Assembly: GCA_027405735.1 (NCBI GenBank)
Contig: JAPEHQ010000017.1
Location: 689,501 to 753,500, forward strand
Length of the DNA: 64,000 bases
Origin: Mucor racemosus
Lineage: Eukaryota; Mucoromycota; Mucoromycetes; Mucorales; Mucoraceae
Direction of reading: 5' to 3'
The position numbers were made by a program, and so were the translations under genes. Position 1 is the stretch's first letter. Every line of letters begins with the position of its first letter. Positions 37,064 through 51,875 of this stretch are shown piece by piece. The notes under the pieces were generated by a model, which searched no databases, was not told where the DNA came from, and was given only the letters and a program-made list of their open reading frames with translations.

Positions 37064-38229
37064 GCCGCAAGTATATAGCAAGTATTGAAAATGATGAGCG
37101 TAATATGTAACTGCTGTAAAGTATTTGCGCTATTATACATATGAAAACGTATCCGTTTACAAACAAAATGTGACCAATTGTATTACACTATAATACACAT
37201 ATTGATAACTTGAAAAAACGTTGATTTTTGTGATCATCAATTATCAACAAGCTTGGTTAAATAAAGTAATGGATTCAATACAAGGTAGTTCTGGTGTTTG
37301 TTCGTTATTGATTAGCATGAAAAAAGCTAAAAAGTTTTTGTTGTTATAGACATTGAGTCCATGAATTTTCTTGTTAATGCCTTGAACAAGTATAATTATA
37401 ATCTTTTACATACCAAAAAGTTGGCGAAAAGGATTGATCCAACAATGGAGATTATTTCAACTGTTTGGATGATTGGAAACTCAAATACTGGGACTTTTAT
37501 GATTGATAGCGACTATCAGGTTACAATAGCTGTAGATATTGATGATGAAAATTAACAATTACAAGTGACAAACGTATGTTGCAAGTGAAGAAAGTGAGGG
37601 TCATGGTTCTACTAGTAATAAACAAGATAAAATTGATGATGCCGTTGTCGAGATTTCTCAACCATCTGCTTGTAATGAGTAATTAGCCTACTGATTTTGT
37701 TGTTTTTGATCAAGATTATGTCGTTGCTACAGTTTTTCAACCATTTACCTCTAATGAGCATTATACTGATTTTGTTGTTTGTGATCAAAATTCAAATATA
37801 ATTGTTTTTCCTACTAATGTAAAATCATTTCTGTATTATTCTATTAACTAAATCTATCTTTTAAATAAAAATGCGTTTTTCTGTTCAAATCAATATAAAG
37901 CGTTTTTCCAAATGTAATCAACGTCATAAGCAGTAGTTATTAAAATACTGTATCCCTTGTATTGCTGCTGCTACCAATGTTGTTTTCTGATTTCTACAAA
38001 TACAGTCCAAATATATACAGTAAAAGAAAGATATCAGTTTATTACTATGAATTATTTTAGTAGTTTTTATAAAAGTAAACGACATCCCTGCGGGCCTTTC
38101 GATCTGATCTTTTTCTTAGCTCTTTCAACAAACATTTTGGATTTAAGATCCCTGCCTTCTTTTTTGATTCCATCGTGTGATGTACCACGGTACATCCAAA
38201 TCTTGTTCCATGATATATAGGCCATTAAT
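37064..38229. other. Unclassified stretch with degenerate coding-like repeats
   Basis: At about 37590-37830 a repeated word appears across two frames on the plus strand (VVEISQP..CNE, then TDFVVFDQD, FQPFTSNE, TDFVVCDQN). Stops and a frame change interrupt it. This looks like the remains of a gene with internal repeats. Nothing intact is present; the frame at 37361-37555 has no known domain. Confidence 0.35.
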
Positions 38230-39583
38230 ATCTCTCGGAAAATAGAAACATTAATATTAGAATATAAGTGCATTGGCCAAAAATTGACCAAGATGGACTT
38301 AAAATTGATTATTAAAAATTAAGCACCTAAATTGAGGTGTTAATATTTTGTTTTCACAAGGTAGGTCCAACCCTAAGCTACTCTGCATTTTTTATTTCAT
38401 CGAAAAATATTGATTTTTTGTCGAGATAATCAAAATAACCGTTCTTATTACAGCTTAAACCCTATCATAACGGGATTCCAAAATTTATTTTAAAAAATGG
38501 ACGAAAAATGATTCAAAAAACAAAAACGGCTAAATGCTCATGAACTGCAAAGTAAGTCGACCTAGTGTATTAAATAGTTTTTGTACAGTTTTAGATTTTA
38601 CATCCATTTAAATAAAAATTAGATGATTGTTTCACATTAAATTGTGCGTAAAATGCAATTGAAATTTTGGAGGTTTTTTGAAGATACACATCACTTTTTA
38701 TAAGCATATTTAAAATATAATTAATTGCAATGATGCGCAAAAAAAGTACCTATTGATCGAGCTATTACAATACCTTCTAGCTACATTTTTCGTAGAGAAA
38801 ACAAGATTTTTGTCCAAATTTTTTTCTGTTTCAGAATTTGGGATGAGGGTATACAAGGGGAAAATGGAAGCTAGAAATGGAGGTACCTTTTTGACAGCCT
38901 TTTTGAGGATATCTCCACGAAAAATCAATATTTTAAAAAACTCTAAATTGAATCCGAGAGAGCTCAACGAGCTTCATGACATGAATGTAAAAAAAAATGT
39001 TGCTCAATTTAACCAATATTTTGAAACCTACTATAGAAATGCCAAAAAAATGAAAAAAAAATAAAAGTGTTCAGAATTTTTTTATATTAAAATATGTTAT
39101 AGATCACTTTAAAACAAGTAAGTTTTATTATTAGAAAGTGTTAGTATAGCTTAATTTTTTCTGGAGATATGAAGCCTCAAAGTTTTCAATCCATAGCAGT
39201 GAAATACGCGTAAAAAATTTGAAACATTAGCACTGAAAAATTGATACCCACTGCAAAAAAATGAGATATTTTTGGATACTTGTTTTTGGATTAAAGTTGA
39301 ACATCTCAGGTACATGAGCATATAATTTATTATTGGTGTTATTTAGTGAAAAAAAAAGTAGGATAGGGATGAAAAGTGAGACCCAGTTTTCAAGGAAAAA
39401 GCACTAGATTTTACTTATTTTTGAGTCTTTTGTGAGATGTAAGATAACTTTAGGAACCGGTAACATAATGCCACTAATTCATATATATTTTGCAGTATCT
39501 AAGGTATATCCTAGAAAGATTTAGTGTGCAGTTAGTTTTAGAAAAAAGGGCACGCTCCAATTTGGAGATTGAAGACTGAAAAT

Positions 39584-39614
<31 letters not shown>

Positions 39615-39640
39615 GAAAATTCAAATTTTACTCGAGTAGT
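38230..39640 (+). repeat. Repeat family 1, copy c
   Basis: Direct match to copy b (16020-17590) and inverted match to copy a. It shares the same degenerate frame (here about 38829-39064) and ends near a T run of about 30 (39584-39614). Confidence 0.8.
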
Positions 39641-41617
39641 TGCCTACATAAAAAAACTATCAAAATCTACTTACGGTGTGAAATTTTTTCGAAAGTATTT
39701 ACAACATTGTTTGAAATGACTGTCTCAAAAGCCTTATAAACGTCAAAAAAAAAAATCTACCGGAAAATGCAAACTAATCGGATGAAGGGTTTTATATATA
39801 ATCAGTTGAAACTAAATCTCAGGGAGATGATTGAAGGCGGCCGAAATTGAATGACTGACAGCACAGCTTGATGAAACTGTTATTATGATTTTTTAATGCA
39901 GCACAGTTCAATATAAAAATAGCAGGAAACCGCAATACCAACTAATTAATCGAGGCCTTGGCTCACAGGACTGCAAGTGTACACAAACAAATGTATGATT
40001 CAATCATAAAATTTATTCAAGTTCTCCTTTTTTATATGAATGAATCAAATTTGATAGGTAAATTCATAGAATTCGGATGATAACAAGTATTAAATGAATA
40101 TTGAAAATTGAGGCATATGACACCGGGAAATTTATAATGGAGCCACATTTACAGGAAAACAAAAAGGGGATCTAACCACTAATAATTCAACGAACTTTTT
40201 ATTTCAGTGTGTTTACATGATCCGATCATAAATATAAGTTCACATCAGTTTTTTTTCTTAAGAAAAAAATAGCCGTGTAAATTGATTGTGTAAGTGCATT
40301 TGCAATGTATATGCTGAATTTATGCACTAGACAATAATCTTTTAATACTGGATGGCTCAGGTTGATCCCATTTGCATCAATTAAAAAAAAAAAAAAAAAA
40401 ATTAAACCCTGAATAACAATAAAATGTTATAGACAAGCAAATATTTCCTGATTTAGAAACATGCCAATACAGAATAATTTGTAAATTGAACAATTGACTA
40501 AATATAGCTATACAAATATGTAATTGTTTGCTCAGCAAGAAAGAATGTAAATGAGACGATTATATTGATCGAAATGTAAATCAAAGTTTAATTTGTATTA
40601 AACTTTGAGGTCCCGAGTTGATCAAATCATCTCAACAAAGAGGGAAAATATATAATTAATCATGCAGTTGAAGAAAAAAAGAAGAAAGAAACATTCTTTG
40701 GTACCTCTATAAATCATGCCATTCAACCCAACTAAACTGCGACAAAATATAGACCCTTTGTATATATCCAGATTTTCGCTTCAACCAATTAAAATTCATG
40801 GCTACCAATTAAAATAAGGATTCAATTGACTGAAAATATAATATTTCTTAGGGTAATAACAAAGAATGAATATTTTTCTTATGGGGTTATATAGAACTAT
40901 CTCGATATGTATTGGGAATTGGAATCAGGTAATTCATAAATATATATACAATTATTTGAAAGGAGTCGGGGGAGAGGAGGGATAAGGGAAGATAAGTCTC
41001 CCAAGCCCTAAAATCAGCATGATTTTTCGCAACTTTACATCACTGCTGAACCAAAGAAGGAAATGGAATACAAGCATATCATTCGATGGCGACATGGTAA
41101 CGCCACATGTTTTCCTGTCAATTTTTGAATTCTCGGTTATAAAATTCTGATTTAGCATCTAGTCTGACAAATCTGCATAAGTTTATGATATTTACACACA
41201 CATAAAAGTTTATAATTGTCATAAGTATTACAAAGATTAGTACTGAGCTTCATCTTCTTCTTCCGTAGCTTGGTTTCATCTTTCGGAGATGAGTTCCATT
41301 TTTGAAGGAATTGAAGGCAGACGACTATATTTGACATTTAGGTAACTATGGTATAGAAAGAATGATTATCTTTTTTTTTTTAGATGAATAAGTTTATATA
41401 TTTACAAGGATGAGTGATTTCTATTTTGATAAGGTTTAAAGTCTAAATTTGGTGGTTCAATTAATGCATTTTCCTTTTTTTTTTTACCTGTGTAATTTTT
41501 GATCTGATTTTCTGTGCGCTAAACACGGAGAAACATTCCCAGTAGCAATGCTTCCTTTGAAGCTATGAAAAAAAAATGTTTCATAGCGTTCAAAGTCAAT
41601 CAACTATATAAATATAC
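39641..41617. other. Gene-free region upstream of the HSF gene
   Basis: No gene supported; the frames at 40952-41158 and 41152-41337 have no domain or splice context. An A run lies at about 40383-40402. A hairpin (CAAAGTTTAAT...ATTAAACTTTG) lies at about 40582-40607. The last few hundred bases should contain the HSF promoter. Confidence 0.4.
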
Positions 41618-42973
41618 ATGAACGATACCGATTTATACAGCTTTCCTTCAATTTTTTTAAAATTTAAATTTGACATGGATTCTTTACACATTTCAATTCC
41701 TGACTCGGTAGATCCCAACGATCCTTACAGCACATTTAATCGCAATAAACGTTCCAGCATGTCTTCTGTTCGTTCAGGCGCTTCAATATCATCACCTTAT
41801 GAACCGCCTTCTGATTTCTTATCATTCAACGAAGGCCAATCATCAGCTATACAACGTAGACCTTCAAAAAAGGGGGTTAGTACTTTTATTAGTAAGCTTT
41901 ATACTATGGTTGAAGATGGCCGCCATCAAAATTTAATATCTTGGAACCCAAGTGGTACATCCTTCTTTGTTTGTAATGCTACTCAATTTGCTCAAGAAGT
42001 TCTTCCGGAATACTTCAAGCATAGCAACTTTTCTAGTTTTGTACGTCTTTTAAACATGTAAGTTTCAGATTTGTTTATAAAAGGATTTGTGCTAAATCAA
42101 CAATGTAGGTATGGCTTCCATAAAATCAATAAATCACCTAGAGGACAAAGAGGAAACAATGAAAATGAAATATGGGAGTTTTCTCATCCTAAATTTCAAC
42201 ACGGTCGCTCAGATATTTTAAAAGATATCAAGCGTAAAGCTATGGATTCAGAGCTCTTAAGACGTGAAACTGGAGATATTCATGCTTCATTTGCAATGCT
42301 TCAAATGTCACAAGCAGATTTACTTCAGCAATTTTATATTCTTCAAGATAATTTCTCTAATTTACTACAAGGATTTGAAGAAACTAAGAAAGTACAGTAT
42401 CAACAGCAAACCATTATTAATCAATTAGCTGAAAGACAAGGTTTAAATCAAAATGACATTATACAAATGCAAAGTATGTTGTGTGTGTGTGTGTGTGTGT
42501 GTGTGTCATATTTATGTAATGATTATAAATTAACATTTTATAAAATAGATGACCATTTTGGGTCACCAACAACTCATTCAGGAAATCAATCAAATACTGC
42601 TAGTCCTTTGACTGTATTCGTAACGTCTCCTGCCATAGATCATAATCCGCTTCATCACAATGATGCCTATAATCCAATGCAATTTGTAAATGACCATAAT
42701 AACTGGGATAACAACAATATATCATTACAACATCCTCTTCAAGCAACCCCCGATGTTACCATGTCAATGTATGATACATCAAATAGTCCTTCTCCAGCTC
42801 CCATGTCACCTAATATGTTTGATACAGCAGTGAATACACCGTTGCCTCCTAGCCCTGTGCCTTCTGTTATGCTTGGTTCTCCTATATTGGCTGATAATAA
42901 TAACCATCATGATTCTCAATTTCATCCTTTAAAGTATGAAGATGTTAATACCCTTGGTCTTGGATTATCATGA
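41618..42973 (+). CDS. HSF-type transcription factor
   Basis: Exons 41618-42057, 42109-42473 and 42549-42973 make 409 residues. An internal ATG at 41675 (MDSLHISI) would give 390 and is an equally good start. The HSF DNA-binding domain spans about 87-190: STFISKLYTMVED, the WNPSGTSFFV strand, HSNFSSFVRLLNMYGFHKI, then NEIWEFSHPKFQ. Intron 1 splits it at the conserved Asn-Met-Tyr point. A heptad-like coiled coil (about 205-265) serves oligomerisation. The C-terminus is Ser/Pro/Asn-rich, as in activation regions. HSF-family proteins bind nGAAn arrays, but the family also includes Sfl1 and Skn7 types. Subclass is not decidable here. Intron 2 is frame-preserving and stop-free (see findings). Confidence 0.9.
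42480..42506 (+). repeat. (GT)n microsatellite in HSF intron 2
   Basis: About 13 GT units follow directly after the GTATGTTG donor of intron 2. Confidence 0.95.
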
Positions 42974-43179
42974 AGCAAAAAAACAAAAAAACATCATTTT
43001 TCCCCCAACATTTTCTAATTATATTTTACTGCATGCATTTTTTTTATTTTTCTTGATAACATATAAATTATATTTGAGTTAGATATTTATAAATATAAAT
43101 ATGTGTTTTTTTTTTTTTTTTTTTTTTTTTTCAAAAAACAGGTGTTTTCTTGAAAAATAATGCATGTTTTTTTTTTTTT

Positions 43180-43791
43180 TTAGTAGTAAATGCTGTTGGC
43201 ATTATCTAATAACCTGATTTCATCATCTTCACCTTCATCTTTATGAATGTAAGCAAATATTCTATCACATTTATCAAAATATTTAAATTTTGATTTCAAT
43301 AATTGATCTAATCAAGTAAAAAATGTTGTATCAATTTGATCTTTTCTAGTAAAAAAAAAAAAAATACCTTTATCATCAGACAAAAGCGACAAATTGTATT
43401 TATCTTCTTCTGAAATGTTCCACCAAGATTTTCCCGTTGCTCGGCTTATAGCTTCCCAAGTTGTCCATAGCCAAATAATTTTATCATGGATTTGGTCTGG
43501 CGATTTGAATTGATTAAATTGCATAGATTGCGATAAACTATGGCAATAAATTATACGTTCATCTTGATACAAGAATCGATTTGTTCCTTCTCCTATTTCA
43601 ATTTCTAATTCATCTAATAGTAAATCAATATCTTGATCAGTCCATAGTAATCCTGCTGGTCCACCTCCGTCATTTGCCAGTCTGTTAGCTAATGCTCTAC
43701 GTTTATAATCACTTTTTTTAATCATAAAAGAGTTAAAATCATCTTCTGAACTACCGCTATCAGTATCTTTATTACAACTCATGATAGACAT
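43180..43791 (-). CDS. Myb/SANT-like domain protein, small
   Basis: Exons 43368-43791 and 43180-43307 make 183 residues. The intron acceptor is CTTGATTAG and the donor lies in an A/T homopolymer. The N-terminus is Ser/acidic (SGSSEDD). From about residue 47 on, a Trp-rich helical pattern (LLWTDQDIDLLLDEL, IIWLWTTWEAI, KSWWNISEEDKY) resembles the Myb/SANT-like domains common in fungal DNA-binding and transposon-derived proteins. The C-terminus is acidic and ends NSIYY. It sits tail-to-tail with the HSF gene, about 200 bases apart. Function unknown. Confidence 0.7.
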
Positions 43792-44635
43792 TTGTAAATA
43801 ATTGAAAGAAAGAAATTAAAATAAACAAGGTTAAACTTTTGGGGTCTATTTATTTGTTTATGCATTTAATGAAACGCGTTCTCCTAACCTTGGCAGGTAT
43901 AACTATATAATAAGAGCCTACTAAATTGCACCTGGGCTATGTATGGCAGCATTTTAACCTTTTTGAAAAAGAAATTAGTATAAATTAAGACACATGGATG
44001 CATTTTTAAGGAGGCGGGGATGCTGATCATTCAAAACCATAAAATATACAATCCTAGCAAAAAAAAAAAATAAAAAAAAAATGCCTATTTTTAACGAATT
44101 ACTACGAGTGCCTCTTTTAAGTTATAAACTACATTTTGCTTGAAAAACATGCCAAAACACGTCGAGTTTACCATAGTATTTTTTATTTTGAAAATTACAA
44201 TGCATTGTTCACTTTGAAAACCAAAAATATGTATAAATGTTTTAGATCAGCTGTGTATGTACGAATTTGAATTACGTCCACTAGCTTCTTGTTGATTGCA
44301 GTTAACCATTATGCCATTTATTAACTCGTTTGTGTACATAATTTATGTATTATTGTGGCTACATACATTATGCCTATTCACTTACATAATGATGCTACAT
44401 TCATAAACAAATACACATGCACAAATGAAGATAGAATTAAATTATGTTATTTTTTCTTTTATTAAATTGAAATAGGATAAATAAGTGAGTTATTGAGATA
44501 TATAAGCATACATAGAATGGTTAGAAATAAAATAAAAAAAAAGTGTTTTTTTTTTGAAAAGAGTGTAGTAGTAGTAATAGCAATAGAGTAGTAGTGGTAG
44601 TAGTATTAGTAGTAGTAATAGGCTAATTAAAATGT
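43792..44635. other. Intergenic stretch with a (GTA)n-like microsatellite
   Basis: An imperfect trinucleotide tract (GTA/ATA units, about 44565-44622) lies just past the aldehyde dehydrogenase stop codon. The left end should be the promoter of the Myb/SANT-like gene. No other gene seen. Confidence 0.45.
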
Positions 44636-46725
<2,090 letters not shown>

Positions 46726-46923
46726 TTTTTATTTATTTTTTTGGAAAAAAGGAAAGGAGAGATAGTATAAATGGAAGAAGAGAAGAGGTTACATGAAAAT
46801 CAAGAATTTATATAGTATTAAGGCGGAGAAGTGGCGAAACCTTTTTATTAACCTAAAACAACTTTTTTCTTGTCCAACAGAGATTAACTGCGTTTGGATG
46901 AATCGACTATTAGTGATTTCGAT

Positions 46924-46954
<31 letters not shown>

Positions 46955-46960
46955 CTTATT
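46726..46960. other. Short intergenic region with poly-T run
   Basis: A T run of about 26 lies at about 46927-46953. This should include the ALDH promoter and the 3' end of the small minus-strand gene. Confidence 0.5.
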
Positions 46961-47128
46961 TCAACATATTAACTTGTGTTTATTACTGTAACGTGAAGCA
47001 AATACTGTCATGGCAATACAAGAAAGAATATATCCACTAAATTTAAAGAATGCTGATCTAGAAAATTGTCTTTCTTCTTCTGGTGTACGAAATGATGAAT
47101 AAATCTTCCAAAGGTTTGGTAAGGCCAT
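46961..47128 (-). CDS. Small single-membrane-span protein
   Basis: Single exon, 55 residues from the ATG giving MALPNLWK. The frame is open 69 bases further upstream, but that extension is Pro-rich and less plausible. A charged helix (RTPEEERQFSRS) precedes one transmembrane stretch (about 28-46, GYILSCIAMTVFA), and a short basic tail follows. Size and topology resemble small mitochondrial outer-membrane or inner-membrane complex subunits, but I do not recognise a family. It shares an intergenic region of about 250 bases with the divergent AIG1-like gene. Confidence 0.55.
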   Translation of the reverse strand: MALPNLWKIYSSFRTPEEERQFSRSAFFKFSGYILSCIAMTVFASRYSNKHKLIC

Positions 47129-47375
47129 GATATAATAGTCAAGTGTAGTCTGTGTATGAGGGGAAAGTGAGAAGAGGGGGAGAGGTGGTTCGTCCAACCT
47201 TCAAAGCTCCTCTTTGATTTTGATTAAAGTCACATTAAATAACAGGACAAACTTTGACATGGTTTGTGTGTGGATGAATTATAGGGCCGGCGTGAATAGT
47301 AATAAATATACAAAGAAATTTATACTAACGATACAATTACGTTTCTTTCTTTCTTTTCAATTCCATTAAACAACA

Positions 47376-48238
47376 ATGCCTCATCCTGTAAGTTTGGTAT
47401 TTAATACCATTGGCCTTTTCTCAAATGTTTATGCTCTTCGAAACATGAACTCAACTGCTGCATTTGAAAATCCATATGCTCTTGGCTTCGGTGGTCAATA
47501 TCAGGTACAGGTTACAATATTTACACAAAAATAACCCAAATTAACAAAATAAACGTGTTGTGGTGCTATAGTATTTGACTATTCTTGGTTTGGCCACTGC
47601 CACTATCGCTTTCGGCCTAAAAGTCATTCGATATTTTATACCCAGTTTTTCACCTCGTAAGTGTATTTATCTAATAATGACAGGCTCATTTTCCATTGAT
47701 TGCTTTATATATTAGTTATTTATGAAATTGTTACCAATATTGCCACACCCGTAAGTTTTTTCTTTCTTAAATCAATTCAATTCTTGATTCTAACTCAATC
47801 TAGTTGGAAGGTCTTATTAGTGTCATGTATTGGTCCATGATCTTGATCGATCCACATCTTCTCATCCCAAAAGACATGCCTGGTATCCCACTTTTATTAG
47901 ATTGTACACTTCACTTATTCCCTGCTATATTTTTATGGATCGATTTTTTGGCGTTTGATATTGATTTTAAGCGATCCAATGCACACGTGGGAGTTATTTA
48001 TGGGTTTGCAGCTTTTTATTTCTGTTGGTCTTGGTATTGTTATCAAATCAATGGCTTTTGGGCATACCCTTTCTTGGGTGAATTCTCTTTACCTATGCGT
48101 GTTGCCTTTTTTGCTGGCTCAGGGGTATTTTGCTGGGGAATGTATGAGTTTGGTGCAAAAGTTCATTCCAAGATTCATGCTAAAGCTAAACAAGCTGCTA
48201 ATCATTTGAAGCAAAAAGAATCCCGTCTAACCCAATAA
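47376..48238 (+). CDS. AIG1/FAR-17a family membrane protein
   Basis: Exons 47376-47504, 47572-47656, 47716-47750 and 47804-48238 make 227 residues. Several transmembrane segments are visible (about 44-65, 83-105, 120-145, 150-172, 185-205). The family-typical order is FRS-like N-terminus, IDP..LIPKD, then a conserved His in LDCTLHLFPAIFLWIDFLAF. The family includes AIG1 and ADTRP, integral-membrane hydrolases of fatty acid esters of hydroxy fatty acids, with catalytic Thr and His. The His in the HLFPA block fits; the Thr is probably in the SVMYW region, where Ser/Thr is not certain. A consensus-like donor (GTAAGTTTG) at 47388 lies within exon 1 but appears to be read through. The C-terminus is basic and polar. 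Confidence 0.8.
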
Positions 48239-49489
48239 AAAAATCTCGATACTGTTGGAAAAAAATGTCTTGCACGTTTATCTTCTTTTTTAATAAATCT
48301 AAACCAATGGTAATAATTGTAATGACAAAGCATCATATATTTTATCTTTGGTTTTTTCCAAAGTAATATATAGCAATACGCGTAATCCGTGTCTATAAAT
48401 TTGTATTACTGTCAGATCTATAAAAAGTAGAAGCACGGGATTCCGGATTTACCATCTGCTTTTATTGTCAAATTGTATAAAATAAAATGCATATGACAAG
48501 ATATTTACTAGTAGCCAAATAAAAATAAAAATAAACCTTTCATAGGCTGGCCTATGCATATCACATTACAAAGTTTAATAATTTTTAATTAATTTACTGC
48601 ATAATAAAACCTTAACGGATACAACATCGTGGTACCTGACTTCTTGGAATTGTTTCATGATCCGATTTTTGTCTCGATTCTCATTTTCATAGTGGAAAAA
48701 CGACATCGATCGATAATTAATTGAAACTATATATTAAATTATGCCACCTTCAATCGATCGATCATACAGTATCTCCAAATTATTGTTTTTTTCAACCATA
48801 TGTTGCAAACGCAGAAAAACCATTGTATAGGAAGTGCAAATAAAGTTTTGTGTATTATATAGGAGAATGATTTAATGTACATATTATATTACTAAATATG
48901 TCTCTGTAAAGCCAGCTAATACAGAGTTAAAAGTAGCAAATTTGCCACTAAAGAGTAACTCTGAATAATACCATCCTCCAACATTGTTGCTCGAAAATTG
49001 CCCTCGACATATCTCGTTGCTTTAAAATAAAAGATTTTCTGCTTTTTAATCATTAACATGTCTATCAATTGTAAATATTTCTGAGACCTTAATGCAACAA
49101 ATTAAGTCTACAAGTGATGCCATGAAATTTGCATTAATTTAAAAAAAGCGCTTTAATGCTTCTAGCATTCTTTGTATCACAAATGTGGAATTTGTTAAAT
49201 GATAGGTCGCTTTAATAAACGAAACAAACTTCAAGCGCTTTTAAGACATAATCTTGACATCACCGTTATATATGCCATATGCTTGTCTTTTATTTACATT
49301 AGCTTGCTGGAATATGGCTGAATTTTTGATGGCGAAATAATACTCATTTAGAAGAGATTGAGGATACAGGAAATTAGAAGCTATTTTCATTACATCATCA
49401 ATTCCGGGTGCATAGAAAGTTATAGGTGCATTTTGGCGATGATTTTCTTGACACATATTAGGTTGTGGAAGTTATTTAATACAAAAAAA
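48239..49489. other. Gene-free stretch upstream of repeat family 1 copy d
   Basis: No supported gene. The 71-residue minus-strand frame at 49241-49456 has no domain and abuts the repeat. The motif GGTTGTGGAAGTTAT occurs twice about 31 bases apart at about 49462 and 49492, flanking a short A-rich insert. Confidence 0.4.
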
Positions 49490-49921
49490 AAGGTTGTGGA
49501 AGTTATCCTTTGAGATCATTGTATCCAAGATGTGTACGTACTCTCATGTAAAGTTGGAAGTTATTGGGATCGAAATTCGCGGAGATAGAGTTTTTGTTGT
49601 CCATAGTAGTTTCAGATGGTTTCAGACGATTTCAAATGTTTTCGCCCAATATTGAGCCAAATTACGTCAAATATTTAAAGTCAATGTACCTTCTCTCCAT
49701 GGGTCACTAATATATGTCCAAAAACAAAAGAGTTAATATCCGAATATAAGTGCACTGACCTAACATTGACCGAAATTGACCTAAAATTGATTATAAAAAA
49801 TTGAGCACCTAAGCTGGAATGCCAATTTTTTGTATTCACAAGATTGATTCAATTAAAAACTACTCTGTATTTTTTGTTTCAGCGAAAAATGTCAATTTTT
49901 CGTCGAGATAATCAAAATAAT
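49490..49921 (+). repeat. Repeat family 1, copy d, left part
   Basis: Matches the left 450 bases of copy b and the start of copy c (AATATAAGTGCA...CCTAAAATTGATTATA). It stops abruptly at about 49921, where inverted repeat R starts. A piece from the family's right part resumes at about 53146-53270. Confidence 0.75.
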
Positions 49922-50697
49922 ATAAAGATTTACAGTAATTAGCTTGAATCAAGTGGGTACAGCATCGTAAATTCTTGAAAACGTTCTCAGATATTATAAA
50001 ATCTCTTATTTTTAAGACTTACAAGGCTTATAAGCGGAATATTAATTTAGAAAATTATTCTTGTCCAGATCATCAATTTTGACATTTTTTAATTTTTTTT
50101 TTTCTGATTTTGCAAATCTAAAGTTAATTATACTACTAATTATAGAAACAAAAAATCTACACATACACAAAATTTAGCGCTCTATTTGCTCAATAAAAAA
50201 TAACAAACCTTTTTATAGCAAAATATTACATGAAAATCCTTTAATCAAAAAACCGTTTTTGGTTCAAAAGTACAAAATTTCATTACTTAACATTTAATAT
50301 TAAGCTTTTATAAAATGCGTATTAGCTATGGCTACAATTTTCTCTCACAATGTAATATATTTAAACGTTGATTTTAGTATCAAAATTTGATTTTTCTGTT
50401 TTTTGATGAAAATCATGAGTGTTGGTAAGGATAAAATGAGCCCCGAAAATGTCCGCTACAAAAACTGAATTTTCAGACCGCACATGATTAAATATAAGAA
50501 AAGTTAAAAAAAACGCATTTTTATTTAAAACTTAGATATACATACCATAGAGTAAGAGACTTAGCCGTTCAATCTTGCTATGCTCAATTACGGCATCGCT
50601 CTACGGGCTCGTTTTTGCGATTTTTTAATGAATGTATGATATGGCAGACGGTTTTTCTGGTAGAAAAATGTATGTTTCTATGATAACAGATATTGCC

Positions 50698-50917
50698 TGA
50701 AATGTCAAAAGAGTCTATATAAATAATCTTGCCAGAATATTACACTTTTATTAACAATACATCCTTTGGATGTATTTATATACATTAATTATAACTATTA
50801 CTAGGGTTTTACTATCTAAGAATATGATGTAAGTCAATGATCCATATTGATTTACTGTAACACTAATTATAGACTGTGACCTTGGATGTGAGACCTAAGA
50901 TGATTATTGACATAACA
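50698..50917. mobile_element. Solo LTR-like insertion, family Y (220 bp)
   Basis: Starts TGAAATGTCAA and ends TTGACATAACA, flanked by TTGCC on both sides (50693-50697 and 50918-50922). The other R copies read straight through this site. Its left 55 bases resemble the 392-bp insert at 31907-32298. Confidence 0.65.
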
Positions 50918-51875
50918 TTGCCTATTTTGCTTAGTTTATAGTTCAGGCGCAGTAGTAATGCTGCTTTTACATTGGAAAAAATGTGCAATTTAGCAGGGTT
51001 TTAATTGCGCTAAATAATGTAAAGCCTTGAAAATCCTTTTCTACGTGCGTTGTTTCTCTCTTTTTGTTTTCATATCTTAAGGATATATTCACGGTTTGAT
51101 AAGGCATATCAGACTATTAAGCTGGTACTCTTTTCTTTTATCTGAATACGCATTCTGACATAAAAGACTAATGTTTTTAATAGGTAGCAGTCTATACTAG
51201 AGACTGATATTTTTATTTAACCGCATTTTAAGATTAAATATCATTATTTACTACTGTATTGTTGGACGTATTTCTTGATTACCAGATCAAATCGAAGGCA
51301 ATGATATCTATATCTACTCAATAAAAAGCTAGAACTGGCTACAAACCCACGAAATGTTCCATAAAAGTGGTAAAATTTCAAATGATATAGAAACAAAAAA
51401 AAAGAATAATATAATGTTTTGTCTAATAGCTATAGTTTTGATCGTATATATACTGTACTTGAAAATAAATCTTTTTACAGCTGACAATCGTAAACTAATA
51501 TAGTAAGTTTAAAGAAGGTTAATTTATTTAAATTTTATGCATGATAAAGTAACATTTATAACCTTAGATTTGGCTTGCATGTAAATTTAAGCAGCCGTAA
51601 GTGTTATTTAAGTTTATGCTCGAGCAAAAACCATTGTTGCTGTAAAAATTATAGCTATAAGCATATTTACAAATGATGATAATTGTAAATACATTGGTCC
51701 TTGCATGTATTGCTCTACATCAAAAATGTATTGGATTGTATTGTCTATAATTTATATTAATAAAAACAAATGTAATTTAAAAACCCATTCCAGTAAAAAA
51801 TGTAATGGGATTTTGAGAACGGCACGATGCTCATGTACAAACCAATTTGTGCCCATACCATCAGCTCATTATGCT

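Noticed and set aside
47388..47504. A short first intron in the AIG1-like gene starting at GTAAGTTTG
   Set aside because: Reading through keeps a good frame and a plausible N-terminal segment, and no acceptor before 47504 preserves the frame better.
49241..49456. 71-residue minus-strand frame as a gene
   Set aside because: No domain, no splice context, and it abuts the start of a repeat family 1 copy.
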